In this document: positions 1 through 8,861 of the stretch, piece after piece
How positions within the stretch are numbered: position 1 is the first letter of the stretch
Layout of the letters: every line of letters begins with the position of its first letter
The notes under the pieces: generated by a model
Told to the model about the DNA's origin: nothing
What the model saw: only the letters and a program-made list of their open reading frames with translations
Databases searched by the model: none
NCBI RefSeq assembly: GCF_002706425.1
Contig: NZ_CP017713.1
Span: 682,001-746,000 of the forward strand
Direction of reading: 5' to 3'
Origin: Loigolactobacillus coryniformis subsp. coryniformis KCTC 3167 = DSM 20001
GTDB taxonomy: Bacteria > Bacillota > Bacilli > Lactobacillales > Lactobacillaceae
Length of the DNA stretch: 64,000 bases
Translations under genes and position numbers: made by a program

Positions 1-1
1 G

Positions 2-178
2 GATGTCGATGAATATGAAGCCAATAGCAAACGTTGGCATTACTCCAATGCGACAGACAAGATTTTGAAGGCTAATGTCAATATCTTGGTCGATTGGTCT
101 GATCACCATAAGGGACCTTTCTCGCAAGAATATATTGATATTTGGTATCAACGTTACCTGGAACTTGCCCACCGGTAA
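2..178 (+). CDS. C-terminal end of an unidentified protein (5' truncated by window)
   Basis: An open frame enters from the left edge and ends with TAA at 176-178, giving 58 residues. The visible tail is rich in Tyr, Trp, Asp and His (for example WSDHHKGPF and [12 protein letters not shown]) and looks like the end of a soluble globular protein. I do not recognise the family. A strong bidirectional terminator follows 33 bases later, which supports this being the true 3' end of a transcribed gene. Confidence 0.6.
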   Translation, partial: DVDEYEANSKRWHYSNATDKILKANVNILVDWSDHHKGPFSQEYIDIWYQRYLELAHR

Positions 179-211
179 GCGGAAGTCAATTGGATCTATG
201 CACAATAAAAA

Positions 212-246
212 ACGACTAAGACGATTTTTGTCTTAGTCGTTTTTTT
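212..246. terminator. Bidirectional rho-independent terminator
   Basis: An 11-bp perfect stem (212-222 with 230-240) with a short T-rich loop is flanked by A residues on the left and a T run (240-246) on the right. It serves the plus-strand gene ending at 178 and the minus-strand gene whose stop codon lies inside the right arm. Confidence 0.9.
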
Positions 247-556
247 GCGCTGGTTGTTGAACAAAGCGAACATATAAAGCACTGATCGCCAGGGTAAATA
301 GTAGCCGGCCAATAAAGTAAGTTAAGGTGATCTGACCATTGAGCGCGAGTCCGTTAAGCAGCGCGCATACCAGTAGACCAACGATTCCGCTCCAGAAAAA
401 CCAGCGACTAAAATGAGTTAAGTATAAAAGTAGGGCAAAGCCTAAATTAACAACCATCAGTGGCACAGAAAGTTCACCCATAATACCGCTGGTAAGCGCG
501 CCGATCAACATACTGAGCGCGTATAAATAGATTAAAATTTGAGTCATCAACCGCAT
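233..556 (-). CDS. Small four-helix membrane protein, function unknown
   Basis: 107 residues with four predicted hydrophobic segments (about 5-24, 30-47, 51-71 and 78-97) and a short polar C-terminus; no signal peptide or catalytic motif is visible. The ATG at 556 is preceded by an AAAGGAG SD at good spacing, so MRLM is preferred over the inner MTQ. It follows the acetyltransferase gene by 35 bases on the same strand and probably shares its transcript. I do not recognise the family. Confidence 0.75.
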   Translation of the reverse strand: MRLMTQILIYLYALSMLIGALTSGIMGELSVPLMVVNLGFALLLYLTHFSRWFFWSGIVGLLVCALLNGLALNGQITLTYFIGRLLFTLAISALYVRFVQQPAQKND

Positions 557-591
557 GGTTACTGGCTCCTTTCATTTTGCTTGAGCGTATG

Positions 592-1023
592 CTAATCAAG
601 TTTTTTTTGCATTTCATGATGGGGGATACCAGCGTCTAAAAAGCCAGGTCGTGCGGTTCGACTGAAGCCTAATCGTTCGTAAAAACCTAATGCATGATCT
701 TGTCCACCTAAAGTCAGTGTTAAACGATCGTGTTGGCGGGCATAATCTTCTAACGCGGCAAATAATTCACGCCCATAATCGTGACCGCGGTGCTCGCGTA
801 AAATAGCCACGCGTTGAACGTGATAGCCGCCAGCTTCAGGTAATAAACGGGCTGTAGCGACTGGTTGCTGCCCAATGTAACCGACAAAATGAATCGTTTT
901 GTCTTCATTTTCAATTTCTAAATCGATCGGCACGTGCTGCTCTTGTACAAAAACAGTTTTGCGGATCGCAAGTGCGTCGTGATAAATCGGACTATTTAAA
1001 TCAGTAGTTTGGCGAATTTCCAT
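592..1023 (-). CDS. GNAT-family N-acetyltransferase (YjcF/ElaA-like)
   Basis: 143 residues forming a single GNAT fold: an N-terminal strand-helix unit, a central acetyl-CoA-binding region with VQRVAILREHRGHDYGRELF (the R/Q-x-x-G-x-G/A loop variant RGHDYG), and the C-terminal LGFYERLGF segment typical of the family. It would transfer an acetyl group from acetyl-CoA to an unknown amine. The opening residues and the ALAIRKTVFVQEQ stretch resemble the YjcF/ElaA subgroup. A GGGAG SD precedes the ATG. It is the first gene of a likely two-gene minus-strand operon. The substrate cannot be inferred. Confidence 0.88.
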   Translation of the reverse strand: MEIRQTTDLNSPIYHDALAIRKTVFVQEQHVPIDLEIENEDKTIHFVGYIGQQPVATARLLPEAGGYHVQRVAILREHRGHDYGRELFAALEDYARQHDRLTLTLGGQDHALGFYERLGFSRTARPGFLDAGIPHHEMQKKLD

Positions 1024-1163
1024 AAGTACGCTCCCTATTTTAAAATAAGTATTGGTTTTGCTGACTAAGCTAGCAGCGTAGATTTGAACGACAATTTAAG
1101 GCGGCTGTGCAGGCTTAAATAATCGCTGTACGCTGTTGGTTGTGTATTAAGTTTGGTAGAATG

Positions 1164-1172
1164 ATTATAACA
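1164..1172 (-). promoter_or_regulatory. Extended -10 promoter for the acetyltransferase gene
   Basis: On the minus strand the sequence reads TGTTATAAT, a perfect extended -10 element. No good -35 is seen. It lies about 140 bases before the ATG at 1023, leaving a leader in which I see no defined structure. The rest of 1024-1316 holds nothing else I can support. Confidence 0.5.
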
Positions 1173-1316
1173 TTATCTACAAAAACTGGCGGCGCTAATT
1201 TATTGATTTTGGATGAAGTCTAGCGTTAGCTACCGGTTAAACTTTACGTGGTTTTAACACTCACGCTAACCATTGATTAACCCAAATTTAAATTTAATGG
1301 ATAAGGAGCTTTGCTG

Positions 1317-2444
1317 ATGTTTGAACAGATTCGTCATTCACGGCTGATGTTTTGGTCACTAGAATTGTTGATCGTGGCGACTTTAATTTTCATGTGTACA
1401 AAGATCGGCTTCATTTTTTCACCGATTGGCACATTTATTGCCACCTTATTTGTACCGATCCTGATCTCGGGATTTTTATTTTATCTATTTAATCCACTGG
1501 TCAAGTTGTTAGGCCATCTGAAAATTTCTCGTAATTGGGCAATTTTGATCGTATTCGTCATTTTCTTTGGCGGTTTGGCTTTGATCATCTGGGCGGTGAT
1601 CCCTAACTTGGTCAATCAAATCACCCAGTTACTGAGTAATTTACCAACGGTTGCGAAAGATATGGAACATCTAGCTAAAAGCTTGATGAAGAACCCGCTT
1701 TTAAAAAAGGTGGATCTGGAAAAAGCAATCACCGATATGAACCTTTCGTTTAGCAGTATCATGCAATCTCTGTTAAAATATTTCACCAGTAGTATCGGTT
1801 CAGTTGTTGGGACGGTGACTAGTGTTGCGGTGACTGCAATCACAATTCCGGTGATGCTGTTTTATATGTTGAAGGATGGACATCGCTTGATTCCTAATGT
1901 GCAGCGGCTACTTCCGGCAAAGTATCGAGCTGAAGCTACTGATCTGTTGTTAAAAATGGGCGACACGATCTCCTCGTATATCGCCGGCCAACTGATTGAA
2001 TGTTTGTTTGTTGGCGTCTTTACTTTTCTTGGTTACCTATTGGTCGGGATGCCTTATAGTTTCTTACTTGGTTTTATTGCCGGTTTGTGCAATATTATGC
2101 CGTATGTTGGTCCGTATTTTGGTATTGCACCCGCATTGATCATTGCGGTGACGGTTTCGCCAATGATGGTAATTTTAGTTGTGGTGATCGTCGTTGTTGT
2201 TCAGCAGATCGATGGTAACTTTGTTTACCCCAATGTGATCGGGCGCACGCTGTCGATCCATCCGCTGACAATCATTGTATTGTTGTTAGTAGCTGGTAAT
2301 ATTGCTGGCTTGCTGGGAATGATATTAGCCATTCCGTTTTACGCCATCGTCAAAACCGTCGTGCAATATTTCTGGGGAATTTACCAATTGCGTGAACAAG
2401 CCAAAATTGCGGAAGTGTCACCGAAAAGTCATGATCAGTTATAA
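1317..2444 (+). CDS. AI-2E family transporter (PerM/YdbI-type membrane protein)
   Basis: 375-residue integral membrane protein with the AI-2E_transport arrangement: two N-terminal helices, a short helix, a long amphipathic insert (about 95-150), and a second bundle that includes the conserved GLCNIMPYVGPYFG motif near the fourth hydrophobic block. Despite the family name, members are mostly general exporters or Na+/H+-type transporters and AI-2 export is shown for few. The longest frame begins at TTG 1311, only two bases after AAGGAG; ATG 1317 has 8-base spacing and is chosen. It is followed by its own intergenic promoter for the next gene, so it is probably monocistronic. Confidence 0.85.
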   Translation: MFEQIRHSRLMFWSLELLIVATLIFMCTKIGFIFSPIGTFIATLFVPILISGFLFYLFNPLVKLLGHLKISRNWAILIVFVIFFGGLALIIWAVIPNLVNQITQLLSNLPTVAKDMEHLAKSLMKNPLLKKVDLEKAITDMNLSFSSIMQSLLKYFTSSIGSVVGTVTSVAVTAITIPVMLFYMLKDGHRLIPNVQRLLPAKYRAEATDLLLKMGDTISSYIAGQLIECLFVGVFTFLGYLLVGMPYSFLLGFIAGLCNIMPYVGPYFGIAPALIIAVTVSPMMVILVVVIVVVVQQIDGNFVYPNVIGRTLSIHPLTIIVLLLVAGNIAGLLGMILAIPFYAIVKTVVQYFWGIYQLREQAKIAEVSPKSHDQL

Positions 2445-2465
2445 GTAATAATTAACAAGGGAAAA

Positions 2466-2494
2466 TTGAAAAATACCGGGTTTCATGCTAAGAT
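2466..2494 (+). promoter_or_regulatory. Promoter for the CorC/HlyC-like gene
   Basis: TTGAAA at 2466-2471, a 17-base spacer and TAAGAT at 2489-2494 form a strong sigma-A promoter. Its expected transcription start near 2501 lies after the TTG codon at 2495, which rules that TTG out as a start on this transcript. Confidence 0.7.
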
Positions 2495-2530
2495 TTGACA
2501 ATAGATGAAGTGATCGGAGTGGATGTGTCG

Positions 2531-3862
2531 ATGAGTTCTGACCCGGATAGTCATATATGGGGACAGTTGATCGTATTAATTGTTTGTTTAGTTTTAAGTT
2601 TGTTGTTTGCAACGTTAGCATTTTTAATGACTGACGTATCAACGCAGCGCTTAGACGAGGAAGCAAAAACGGGTGATAATAAAGCTGCCCGTGTTTTAAA
2701 ATTACTGCAACGACAGGCGACTGTTTTGGTGGCATTACGCAGTTTTACGGTGGGCACCGAATTGATTGCCAGTGTGACGCTTTTTAACTTAGTTCGCACT
2801 TGGTTGCCAATAACGGGAACGGGTATGGTCGTTGTGTGGCTCGTCATTTTTGTGTTCGCTATTTTGCTATTATTGGTGATTGCCAATTTATTACCGCAGC
2901 AAATTGCGTTACACAATCCTGAGCAACTAGCTAAACGCTATAGTGGCATCATTTTAAGCTTGCAACGTATTTTACAGCCGTGGTCGTGGTTGCTATTATT
3001 CATTACGCGGGGATTGGCACGTTTGCTGGGCTTACCATTTCATAATGAGGTCAAGCGTGAGTTAAGCCGTGAAGAAATGATTGAAATGATCGAGCACGGT
3101 TCTAAATCTGGTGCGATCGAAGCCGATGAATTTCAAATGTTTGAAGGCATTATCGATATGCAGGATAAAATGGCACGTGAGGTGATGGTGCCACGGACGG
3201 ATGCCTTTATGTTAAATATTGAGGATGACGATGCGGCTAATATCAAGCAAATCTTGGAGCAAAATTATTCACGGATCCCGATCTATCGTAGTGATAAGGA
3301 TAAAGTGATTGGTGTCGTCCACATCAAGAAGTTATTGCAGCGGGCCCACCAAGTCGGTTTTGCTAATGTCAAAATCGCTGACGTGATGCAAGAACCATTG
3401 TTTGTTCCAGAAACCATCATGATCGACCGTTTACTTTATGAATTTAAGAAAACACAAAATCAATTGAGTATTTTACGTGATGAATACGGTGGTTTAGTCG
3501 GTTTAGTTTCAATCGAGGATCTATTGGAAGAGATCGTTGGTGAGATTGATGATGAAACTGATGAAGCCGAAGTTTTGTACCGACAGATTGATCCACGGCA
3601 TTATGTCGTTAAAGGAAATATGCCGTTAGATGATTTTAATGAGTTATTTGCTACTGAAATTGATAGTCCAGATGTGGATACGATTGCTGGTTATACCTTA
3701 GCTGAATTAGGCACTATTCCTGATCTTGGTGAGCAGTTAACTTTAAAATTAACGAATGGCATTGAATTACAAACTGGGGCAGTTGAAGGTTCACGTTTAC
3801 TTGAGGTGTTGGTGACTTTACCTGAAGATAAGCCGGCTACCCCCGCAAAAGCAGAAGAGTGA
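2531..3862 (+). CDS. Hemolysin C/CorC-family membrane protein with CBS pair
   Basis: 443 residues. Order: CNNM/DUF21 transmembrane domain with hydrophobic segments in the first about 170 residues, then a tandem CBS pair (starting around [13 protein letters not shown]), then a C-terminal CorC_HlyC domain (from about [15 protein letters not shown]). The family is linked to Mg2+/Co2+ homeostasis, with CBS domains sensing adenine nucleotides; a true haemolysin role is unlikely. Start: ATG 2531 follows GGAG with 11-base spacing, and the promoter at 2466-2494 excludes the longer TTG frame. A terminator follows directly, so it is a single-gene unit. Confidence 0.88.
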   Translation: MSSDPDSHIWGQLIVLIVCLVLSLLFATLAFLMTDVSTQRLDEEAKTGDNKAARVLKLLQRQATVLVALRSFTVGTELIASVTLFNLVRTWLPITGTGMVVVWLVIFVFAILLLLVIANLLPQQIALHNPEQLAKRYSGIILSLQRILQPWSWLLLFITRGLARLLGLPFHNEVKRELSREEMIEMIEHGSKSGAIEADEFQMFEGIIDMQDKMAREVMVPRTDAFMLNIEDDDAANIKQILEQNYSRIPIYRSDKDKVIGVVHIKKLLQRAHQVGFANVKIADVMQEPLFVPETIMIDRLLYEFKKTQNQLSILRDEYGGLVGLVSIEDLLEEIVGEIDDETDEAEVLYRQIDPRHYVVKGNMPLDDFNELFATEIDSPDVDTIAGYTLAELGTIPDLGEQLTLKLTNGIELQTGAVEGSRLLEVLVTLPEDKPATPAKAEE

Positions 3863-3871
3863 AACAACTAG

Positions 3872-3898
3872 AATTCGAGTCGCTGACTCGAATTTTTT
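3872..3898 (+). terminator. Rho-independent terminator
   Basis: A 10-bp stem (3872-3881 with 3885-3894), three-base loop and T run to 3898 lie between the CorC-like gene and prfC. The prfC SD begins only a few bases later, so prfC has no obvious promoter of its own and may depend on partial read-through. Confidence 0.85.
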
Positions 3899-3914
3899 AT
3901 GGAAGGAAACGATT

Positions 3915-5513
3915 ATGGATAAAAAAGAATTAACAACGGCGGTTGACCGGCGGCGGACTTTTGCAATTATCTCCCATCCTGATGCTGGTAAAACGACGAT
4001 CACGGAGCAGTTATTGCTTTTTGGTGGCGTCATTCGTAAGGCGGGTACGGTCAAGGGTAAAAAATCAGGACAATTCGCTAAATCTGATTGGATGGAGATC
4101 GAAAAGCAACGTGGGATCTCGGTAACCAGTTCAGTCTTGCAATTTGATTATCAAGGTAAACGGATCAATATTTTGGATACGCCTGGGCATGAGGATTTCT
4201 CTGAAGATACGTATCGGACTTTGATGGCCGTCGATTCTGCGGTGATGGTAATTGATGCGGCTAAGGGAATCGAACCACAGACAAAGAAGTTATTTAAAGT
4301 TTGTCGGATGCGCGGTATTCCAATTTTCACTTTTATGAATAAATTAGATCGTGATGGTCGTGAACCTATGGATCTGATCGATGAATTAGAAGAATTATTG
4401 GATATCGAGGCATTTCCAATGAATTGGCCAATCGGTATGGGAAAAGGCCTTGAAGGTTTATACGATATTCATAAACAACGTGTTGAGTTATACCATGAAG
4501 ACGCAAACGGACAGCGTTACTTACCAGTCGATGAAGACGGTCAGATTGTTGGTGAACATCCGTTGAAGAAGGAATCGATTTATCAGCAAGCGTTGGAGAA
4601 CGTTCAGTTATTACTGGAAGCCGGTAATAAATTTGATGCAGATAAAGTCGCCCGTGGGGAACAAACACCAGTCTTCTTTGGTTCCGCATTAACCAACTTT
4701 GGGGTCAAAACATTTCTGGAAAGCTACTTAGAGTATGCGCCAGCACCAGCGGCACATAAAACACAAGCAGGTGACATGGTGGCACCAACTGCGGATAACT
4801 TCTCCGGTTTTGTTTTTAAGATTCAGGCGAATATGAATCCTAATCACCGTGATCGGATTGCTTTTATTCGAATCTGTTCCGGTGAATTTGATCGCGGCAT
4901 GGATGTGACGTTACAGCGGACCCAGCGTAAATTACGTTTGGCCAATTCAACGGAGTTTATGGCGGATAGCCGTGAAAGTGTTGAAACGGCAGTGGCAGGC
5001 GATATTGTTGGTCTATATGATACGGGGAACTTCCAGATTGGCGATACGATCTATACCGGTAAGCAAAATATCCAGTTTGAAAACTTACCTCAATTTACGC
5101 CGGAATTATTCGTTAAGGTTACCGCCAAGAACGTGATGAAGCAGAAGTCGTTCCACAAAGGAATGGAGCAATTGGTTCAAGAAGGTGCCGTGCAACTTTA
5201 CCGGACCTATACGACCAATGATTATGTACTAGGTGCCGTCGGCCAATTGCAATTTGAAGTCTTCCAATTTCGGATGAAGAATGAATATAATTCGGATGTT
5301 GTGATGGAACCGATGGGTGAAAAAATTGCCCGTTGGATCGATCCTGAGCAATTAGACGAGAAAATGTCCTCGTCACGGAACCTTTTGGTACGTGATCGTA
5401 GTGGGGCACCATTGTTCTTGTTTGAAAATCAATTTGCTGAGCGCTGGTTCAAACAGAAGTATCCCGATATTAAATTAACGGAAAAACTGTCTACGGATAC
5501 TGTCGGGGCATAA
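3915..5513 (+). CDS. prfC: Peptide chain release factor 3
   Basis: 532 residues, the normal length for RF3. It is a translational GTPase that releases RF1/RF2 from the ribosome after peptide hydrolysis. The G domain shows the P-loop SHPDAGKTT (about 20-28), the G3 box DTPGHEDF (about 90) and G4 NKLD (about 143); the rest matches EF-G-like domains II and III. ATG 3915 has a GGAAGGA SD. Its terminator has been split by an IS3-family element inserted just downstream, so transcripts may now run into the element. Confidence 0.97.
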   Translation: MDKKELTTAVDRRRTFAIISHPDAGKTTITEQLLLFGGVIRKAGTVKGKKSGQFAKSDWMEIEKQRGISVTSSVLQFDYQGKRINILDTPGHEDFSEDTYRTLMAVDSAVMVIDAAKGIEPQTKKLFKVCRMRGIPIFTFMNKLDRDGREPMDLIDELEELLDIEAFPMNWPIGMGKGLEGLYDIHKQRVELYHEDANGQRYLPVDEDGQIVGEHPLKKESIYQQALENVQLLLEAGNKFDADKVARGEQTPVFFGSALTNFGVKTFLESYLEYAPAPAAHKTQAGDMVAPTADNFSGFVFKIQANMNPNHRDRIAFIRICSGEFDRGMDVTLQRTQRKLRLANSTEFMADSRESVETAVAGDIVGLYDTGNFQIGDTIYTGKQNIQFENLPQFTPELFVKVTAKNVMKQKSFHKGMEQLVQEGAVQLYRTYTTNDYVLGAVGQLQFEVFQFRMKNEYNSDVVMEPMGEKIARWIDPEQLDEKMSSSRNLLVRDRSGAPLFLFENQFAERWFKQKYPDIKLTEKLSTDTVGA

Positions 5514-5514
5514 T

Positions 5515-5528
5515 AAAAAATCGTAGCC
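5515..5528 (+). terminator. Left arm of an IS-split prfC terminator
   Basis: A14-base A-rich arm here is complementary (one G-T wobble) to 7227-7240, on the far side of the IS3-family element. Joining the flanks after removing the element and one CCT repeat restores a 14-bp stem with a TATAAA-type loop and T run, placed between the convergent prfC and MucBP genes. The insertion therefore disrupted a bidirectional terminator. Confidence 0.75.
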
Positions 5529-5599
5529 TTGCGATAATCCCTTTGTGGTTGTTAGATGAAATACAATAATTCATCTGATGATTATGGAGGGATTTTTGT

Positions 5600-6274
5600 A
5601 TGTCCAGATCTAAGTTCACAGTTCTCGAGAAGCTCAATTTAATTGAAGATTATCAGCAGTCGGGGCTCCCTAGGGCTACTTATGAAAGGCGGCATGGGAT
5701 CGGTAAAGATACACTTAGAAGTTGGTTGATACGTTATCAAAGAGATGGTCTAGAAGGTCTGCAAGAAGCAAAGAAGAATATTCACTATAGTAAGGAGCTG
5801 AAGCATACAGTTGTCTTTGCGTACTTAAATGGAGAAGGTACATTTGGTGAGTTGGCGGACAGATATGGTCTGCGTAACGCTACCCAAGCACAAAACTGGG
5901 TTACCAAGTATAATGAGGACAAACCTTTGACGGCATCGCCGTCCAGAAAGCGGGTCCCCACTATGCCTAAGAAGACAACTTTCGAAGAACGAATTGAAAT
6001 CGTTGAGTACGTAGTCAAACATAAACATTCATACGCTGAGGCCGCAGAGCACTTTCAAGTCTCCTATCAGCAAGCACGATCTTGGGTGCTTAAGGCCAAG
6101 AACGGTGGTTATGAGGCCCTCGTCGATAACCGTGGTCATCACAGGGACGAGTCTGAATTGACTGATCTCGATAAGGCAAATCTTCGCATCCGCCAGCTGG
6201 AAGCTGAGCTTAAAGATAAAGAATTGGTGGAACAATTCGCAAAAAAATTGCTGGAACTTCAGCGCAAGGGGTGA
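5600..6274 (+). CDS. IS3-family transposase OrfA (helix-turn-helix protein)
   Basis: 224 residues with two helix-turn-helix units (about 1-60 and 115-170, the second beginning FEERIEIVEYVVKHKHS) and a C-terminal coiled coil rich in Glu, Lys and Leu (LRIRQLEAELKDKELVEQFA). OrfA binds the element ends and provides the N-terminal part of the OrfAB transposase. ATG 5600 has a GGAGGG SD. Its TGA overlaps the GTG of orfB. Confidence 0.93.
   Translation: MSRSKFTVLEKLNLIEDYQQSGLPRATYERRHGIGKDTLRSWLIRYQRDGLEGLQEAKKNIHYSKELKHTVVFAYLNGEGTFGELADRYGLRNATQAQNWVTKYNEDKPLTASPSRKRVPTMPKKTTFEERIEIVEYVVKHKHSYAEAAEHFQVSYQQARSWVLKAKNGGYEALVDNRGHHRDESELTDLDKANLRIRQLEAELKDKELVEQFAKKLLELQRKG
6241..6247 (+). promoter_or_regulatory. 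Programmed -1 frameshift slippery heptamer
   Basis: A run of seven A residues lies in the zero frame as A-AAA-AAA (codons GCA AAA AAA TTG). The -1 frame is open from here into orfB with no stop. This is the canonical site for making the OrfAB fusion transposase in IS3-family elements. Confidence 0.75.
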
Positions 6275-7164
6275 ATAAACAGCATCAACTGGCCTACGTC
6301 GCAATCAAAGAGGTCAGTCAAGGCAAGCGCGGTGCGCTTACCAAGTTATTAGCTGTTGTCGGCGTAAGCCGGCAGGCTTACTACAAAGGCTTAAAGCGTG
6401 AAGAAACAGCTTGGGAAGTTCGTGATCGTCAACTCAAGGAACGGATACAATACTGGTTTGATTTCCATCATCAGAGCATCGGTGCTGGGAATCTCTTAGT
6501 GAATCTACAGCATGATGAATCGATTACGTTTGAAGTGACCTATAAAATGGTTCGGCGTGTGATGCGAGAGCTTGGACTGAGGTGTCAGATTCGAGTCAAG
6601 AAACACAGTCGTCAAAAAGCTAGTGAGCAGTACGTCCAAGACAATGTCTTAAACCAAAATTTTGATACGGACGCGCCTAACAAAGTTTGGTTGTCCGACT
6701 CGACTGAATTGAGATTCGGCCCGAATGGTGAATACAAAATTCGACTGAGTGGCGTTCTTGATCTCTATGGACGCCTTCTCTTGGCACACAACCTTAGCAT
6801 TACCGAAACCTCAGCTGCGGAAATCGAAGTGTTTCAACGTGCATTTGATCGTGTTGGAGACGTTCATCCATTGATTCATACGGATCGCGGCTCAGCTTAT
6901 ACATCTGGTGCCTTCAACAACTTTCTAGGCCGTTACGATGTGATACGCAGTATGTCTCGTCCAGGCACACCATACGATAACGCGCCGATGGAACGTTGGT
7001 GGAATGAGTTTAAATTGCGTTGGATGGAGCGTCATCCGATGCCTAAGACCCTTCAAGAACTCGAGAAGCTGGTTGAAGAAGGTATTGAATACTTTAATCA
7101 CCACAACCGTTCGGCACAAAGAAACGGCCTCACTCCAGATGAATACTGGAATGAAGCCGCTTAG
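6271..7164 (+). CDS. IS3-family transposase OrfB (DDE catalytic domain)
   Basis: 297 residues with an HTH_21-like N-terminus (IQYWFDFHHQSIGAGNL) and an rve/DDE integrase core. The catalytic acids are the D in WLSDSTELRF, the D in LIHTDRGSAYT and the E in NAPMERWWNE, followed by the family's EGIEYFNHHNR tail. GTG 6271 overlaps the orfA TGA, allowing coupled translation, but the functional enzyme is probably the frameshift product OrfAB. Confidence 0.93.
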   Translation: MNKQHQLAYVAIKEVSQGKRGALTKLLAVVGVSRQAYYKGLKREETAWEVRDRQLKERIQYWFDFHHQSIGAGNLLVNLQHDESITFEVTYKMVRRVMRELGLRCQIRVKKHSRQKASEQYVQDNVLNQNFDTDAPNKVWLSDSTELRFGPNGEYKIRLSGVLDLYGRLLLAHNLSITETSAAEIEVFQRAFDRVGDVHPLIHTDRGSAYTSGAFNNFLGRYDVIRSMSRPGTPYDNAPMERWWNEFKLRWMERHPMPKTLQELEKLVEEGIEYFNHHNRSAQRNGLTPDEYWNEAA

Positions 7165-7226
7165 AAACAGATTCAATTTTTTATTATTTCATCTGTCAAC
7201 TTGACAGGGCCTAGTGCACCTATAAA

Positions 7227-7240
7227 GGTTACGATTTTTT
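7227..7240 (-). terminator. Right arm of the IS-split bidirectional terminator
   Basis: The complement of 5515-5528. On the minus strand this arm plus its A/T tract would have formed the terminator of the MucBP-domain gene, whose stop codon (7239-7241) overlaps it. The partner arm is now 1.7 kb away. Confidence 0.7.
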
Positions 7241-8348
7241 ATTGCAGTCGTTTAATTGGCGATGTGAAGTCATGACCGGCTGATAGTAAACGTAGATAAT
7301 GTTCTTCAAGCCAAGTATGATCCTCCAGTTCATACCACACACTGTTGTTCGATAGGATCAAACCATGAATGATGTTGACGATTTGCCCATGTTGCAAGTA
7401 ATTCGCCGCATCGCCATAAGGCTGTGTCCAAGTACGTAAGGAGCGCTGTGGAATGAAATCGACGACCGCGCGCCGTGAACCCGGAATAACCGCTGCTTGT
7501 TGAAATAGTGGGGCCGCAATTACTTGCTGCTTTGGCTGCTGATAGTATTCAACACGTTCCGTATGGTCAGTTGCGATCCATTGTCCGCCTAAGTCATACC
7601 AAGTTTGCCGATCGGTGGTTTGAACTTTTTGGTAAACGCGCCAAATGGTATTAGTTGGTAGCTGTTGTGCTAATGCTGCCTTACCAGGTTCACGATAACT
7701 GGTAACTGGCATCGTTAGACGCACAAAGCCAGTTAAGTAACGATTAGCCCACCGAATGACTCGTGGTCGATAAGAATAAGTCACGATTTGTGTTTGTTCG
7801 CTGAAATGGCCTACCTGATTGGTAGTCACATGTTGAACGCGATAAAGTTGCGAATCGAGAAAATGGGTTTCATAATGTTGCCCCAGCTGCCCAACTAAAT
7901 ATTCTGGTGGTGTCAGTAAGTGATGATTTTCGTCAAAGTGAAAAACGATAACTGGCGCCGCTGGTTGTTGAGCGTAAATTAACTGGATAATGGCCCGTGG
8001 ATAAACAAAATAACCATGATAATTTTCGATTCGGCTAATATAATAGTCATCAAATTGATGGACCGTGAATTTGAAAGCTTGGCCGCGCACGCCACTAATA
8101 ATCTGTGGTTTAGCTAAGCGTTCACCGGTTTCTGTAAAGTAAAAAACGATCACAAAAGAATCGGGCTGAACATGAATACTAGGTTGATGATGACTTGAAA
8201 TTGGCAGATAGGCTTGGCGAGTTGGTGAGGGTAGTAGAATTGGCCGCCGCCGCGCAATTGGTTGATAATCTGGTCCCATCGGTAGCTGTGCAGTTGCAAC
8301 TTGCTGCTGAGGGTTAAAGAAAGCTTTGAGTCGTTTTAAAAAGTTCAC
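7239..8348 (-). CDS. MucBP-domain protein without signal peptide
   Basis: 369 residues. After a basic, Pro-rich N-terminus (1-60) come two MucBP-like beta modules (about 64-127, with VIVFYFTETGERL and a final aromatic IIQLIYAQ strand; and about 131-195, VIVFHFDENHHLL to TQIVTYSYR), then two SH3/GW-like repeats (about 203-270 and 283-350, each ending in a W-Y-E/D-L segment). Such modules normally sit on secreted mucin- or wall-binding proteins, yet there is no signal peptide, transmembrane helix, LPXTG or other export signal. The GTG start has a GGAGG SD. It may act inside the cell, leave by another route, or derive from a surface protein that lost its signal. Confidence 0.75.
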   Translation of the reverse strand: MNFLKRLKAFFNPQQQVATAQLPMGPDYQPIARRRPILLPSPTRQAYLPISSHHQPSIHVQPDSFVIVFYFTETGERLAKPQIISGVRGQAFKFTVHQFDDYYISRIENYHGYFVYPRAIIQLIYAQQPAAPVIVFHFDENHHLLTPPEYLVGQLGQHYETHFLDSQLYRVQHVTTNQVGHFSEQTQIVTYSYRPRVIRWANRYLTGFVRLTMPVTSYREPGKAALAQQLPTNTIWRVYQKVQTTDRQTWYDLGGQWIATDHTERVEYYQQPKQQVIAAPLFQQAAVIPGSRRAVVDFIPQRSLRTWTQPYGDAANYLQHGQIVNIIHGLILSNNSVWYELEDHTWLEEHYLRLLSAGHDFTSPIKRLQ

Positions 8349-8445
8349 TTGATTTAACCCTCCTATCTTTCTTTTTGCTTGGCTTTTTTAATACGTTCAG
8401 GCTGAGTTAGTGGTATAAACTAACTTAGCAATAGATTTCAAAATA

Positions 8446-8721
8446 CTAGTGATTTAATGAAATTTCGGCTAATTTTTCGGAAGTGATCACGTTAAGCCCC
8501 GCTCGTGTCCGTTGTGCGAGTTGTTCAAGAACAAAATCAATCTCTGCAGGAGTAATGTTACGCTGTCGATTCGTTAATAGAATCTCGTCGTGGGTAGGGG
8601 CTTTTGAAAAGATAACTAATGTATCGGTCAAAGAAAAAATTTGTACACTAGTGGCATCGGTATTATTTAATTGACTAGTAACTAAGTTTTCGTAATCGGT
8701 AGTAACCTCTTGTAGTTGCAT
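8446..8721 (-). CDS. Small conserved protein, DUF1827-like
   Basis: 91 residues, acidic and soluble, with the pattern V-x2-Y-E-N-L-V-T-S-Q-L near the start and RQRNITPAEIDFVLEQL in the middle. From memory this matches the DUF1827 family of enterococci, streptococci and lactobacilli, often found next to clpE as it is here. Function is unknown. A clear AAGGAAG SD precedes the ATG at 8721, and a TATAAT promoter lies about 60 bases upstream. Confidence 0.75.
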   Translation of the reverse strand: MQLQEVTTDYENLVTSQLNNTDATSVQIFSLTDTLVIFSKAPTHDEILLTNRQRNITPAEIDFVLEQLAQRTRAGLNVITSEKLAEISLNH

Positions 8722-8782
8722 TAACGCGCACTTCCTTTATTAATATTTAGCGCTGATGAACCTAAATAATGATGACACTTAC

Positions 8783-8805
8783 ATTATAGTGGAATTTCAC
8801 CCAAA
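8783..8805 (-). promoter_or_regulatory. Promoter for the DUF1827-like gene
   Basis: On the minus strand a consensus TATAAT (plus-strand 8783-8788) is preceded by a T/G-rich -35-like region (TTGTTT, 15-base spacing). It is placed correctly for the gene starting at 8721. Confidence 0.55.
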
Positions 8806-8861
8806 ACAAAATAAAATTCACGATAAAAGCATAATCGATCAGTTTTATTTACAAAAAAGGA

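Larger units (their letters stand above)
5530..7218 (+). mobile_element. IS3-family insertion sequence (IS150-like group)
   Basis: A 1689-bp element. The outer 33 bases at each end (5530-5562 and the complement of 7186-7218) form imperfect inverted repeats that begin TGC and share TGC, CCCT, GTTG and AGATGAAAT blocks. The element is flanked by a 3-bp direct repeat, CCT at 5527-5529 and 7219-7221, as expected for IS150-type transposition. It contains orfA and orfB in -1 relation with an A7 slippery site. Both reading frames are intact, so the copy is probably recent and active. Confidence 0.88.

Noticed and set aside
2495-2530. TTG start and TTGACA box at 2495 for the CorC-like gene
   Set aside because: TTG 2495 abuts the -10 of a good promoter and cannot be on the transcript; TTGACA there has no -10 at suitable distance.
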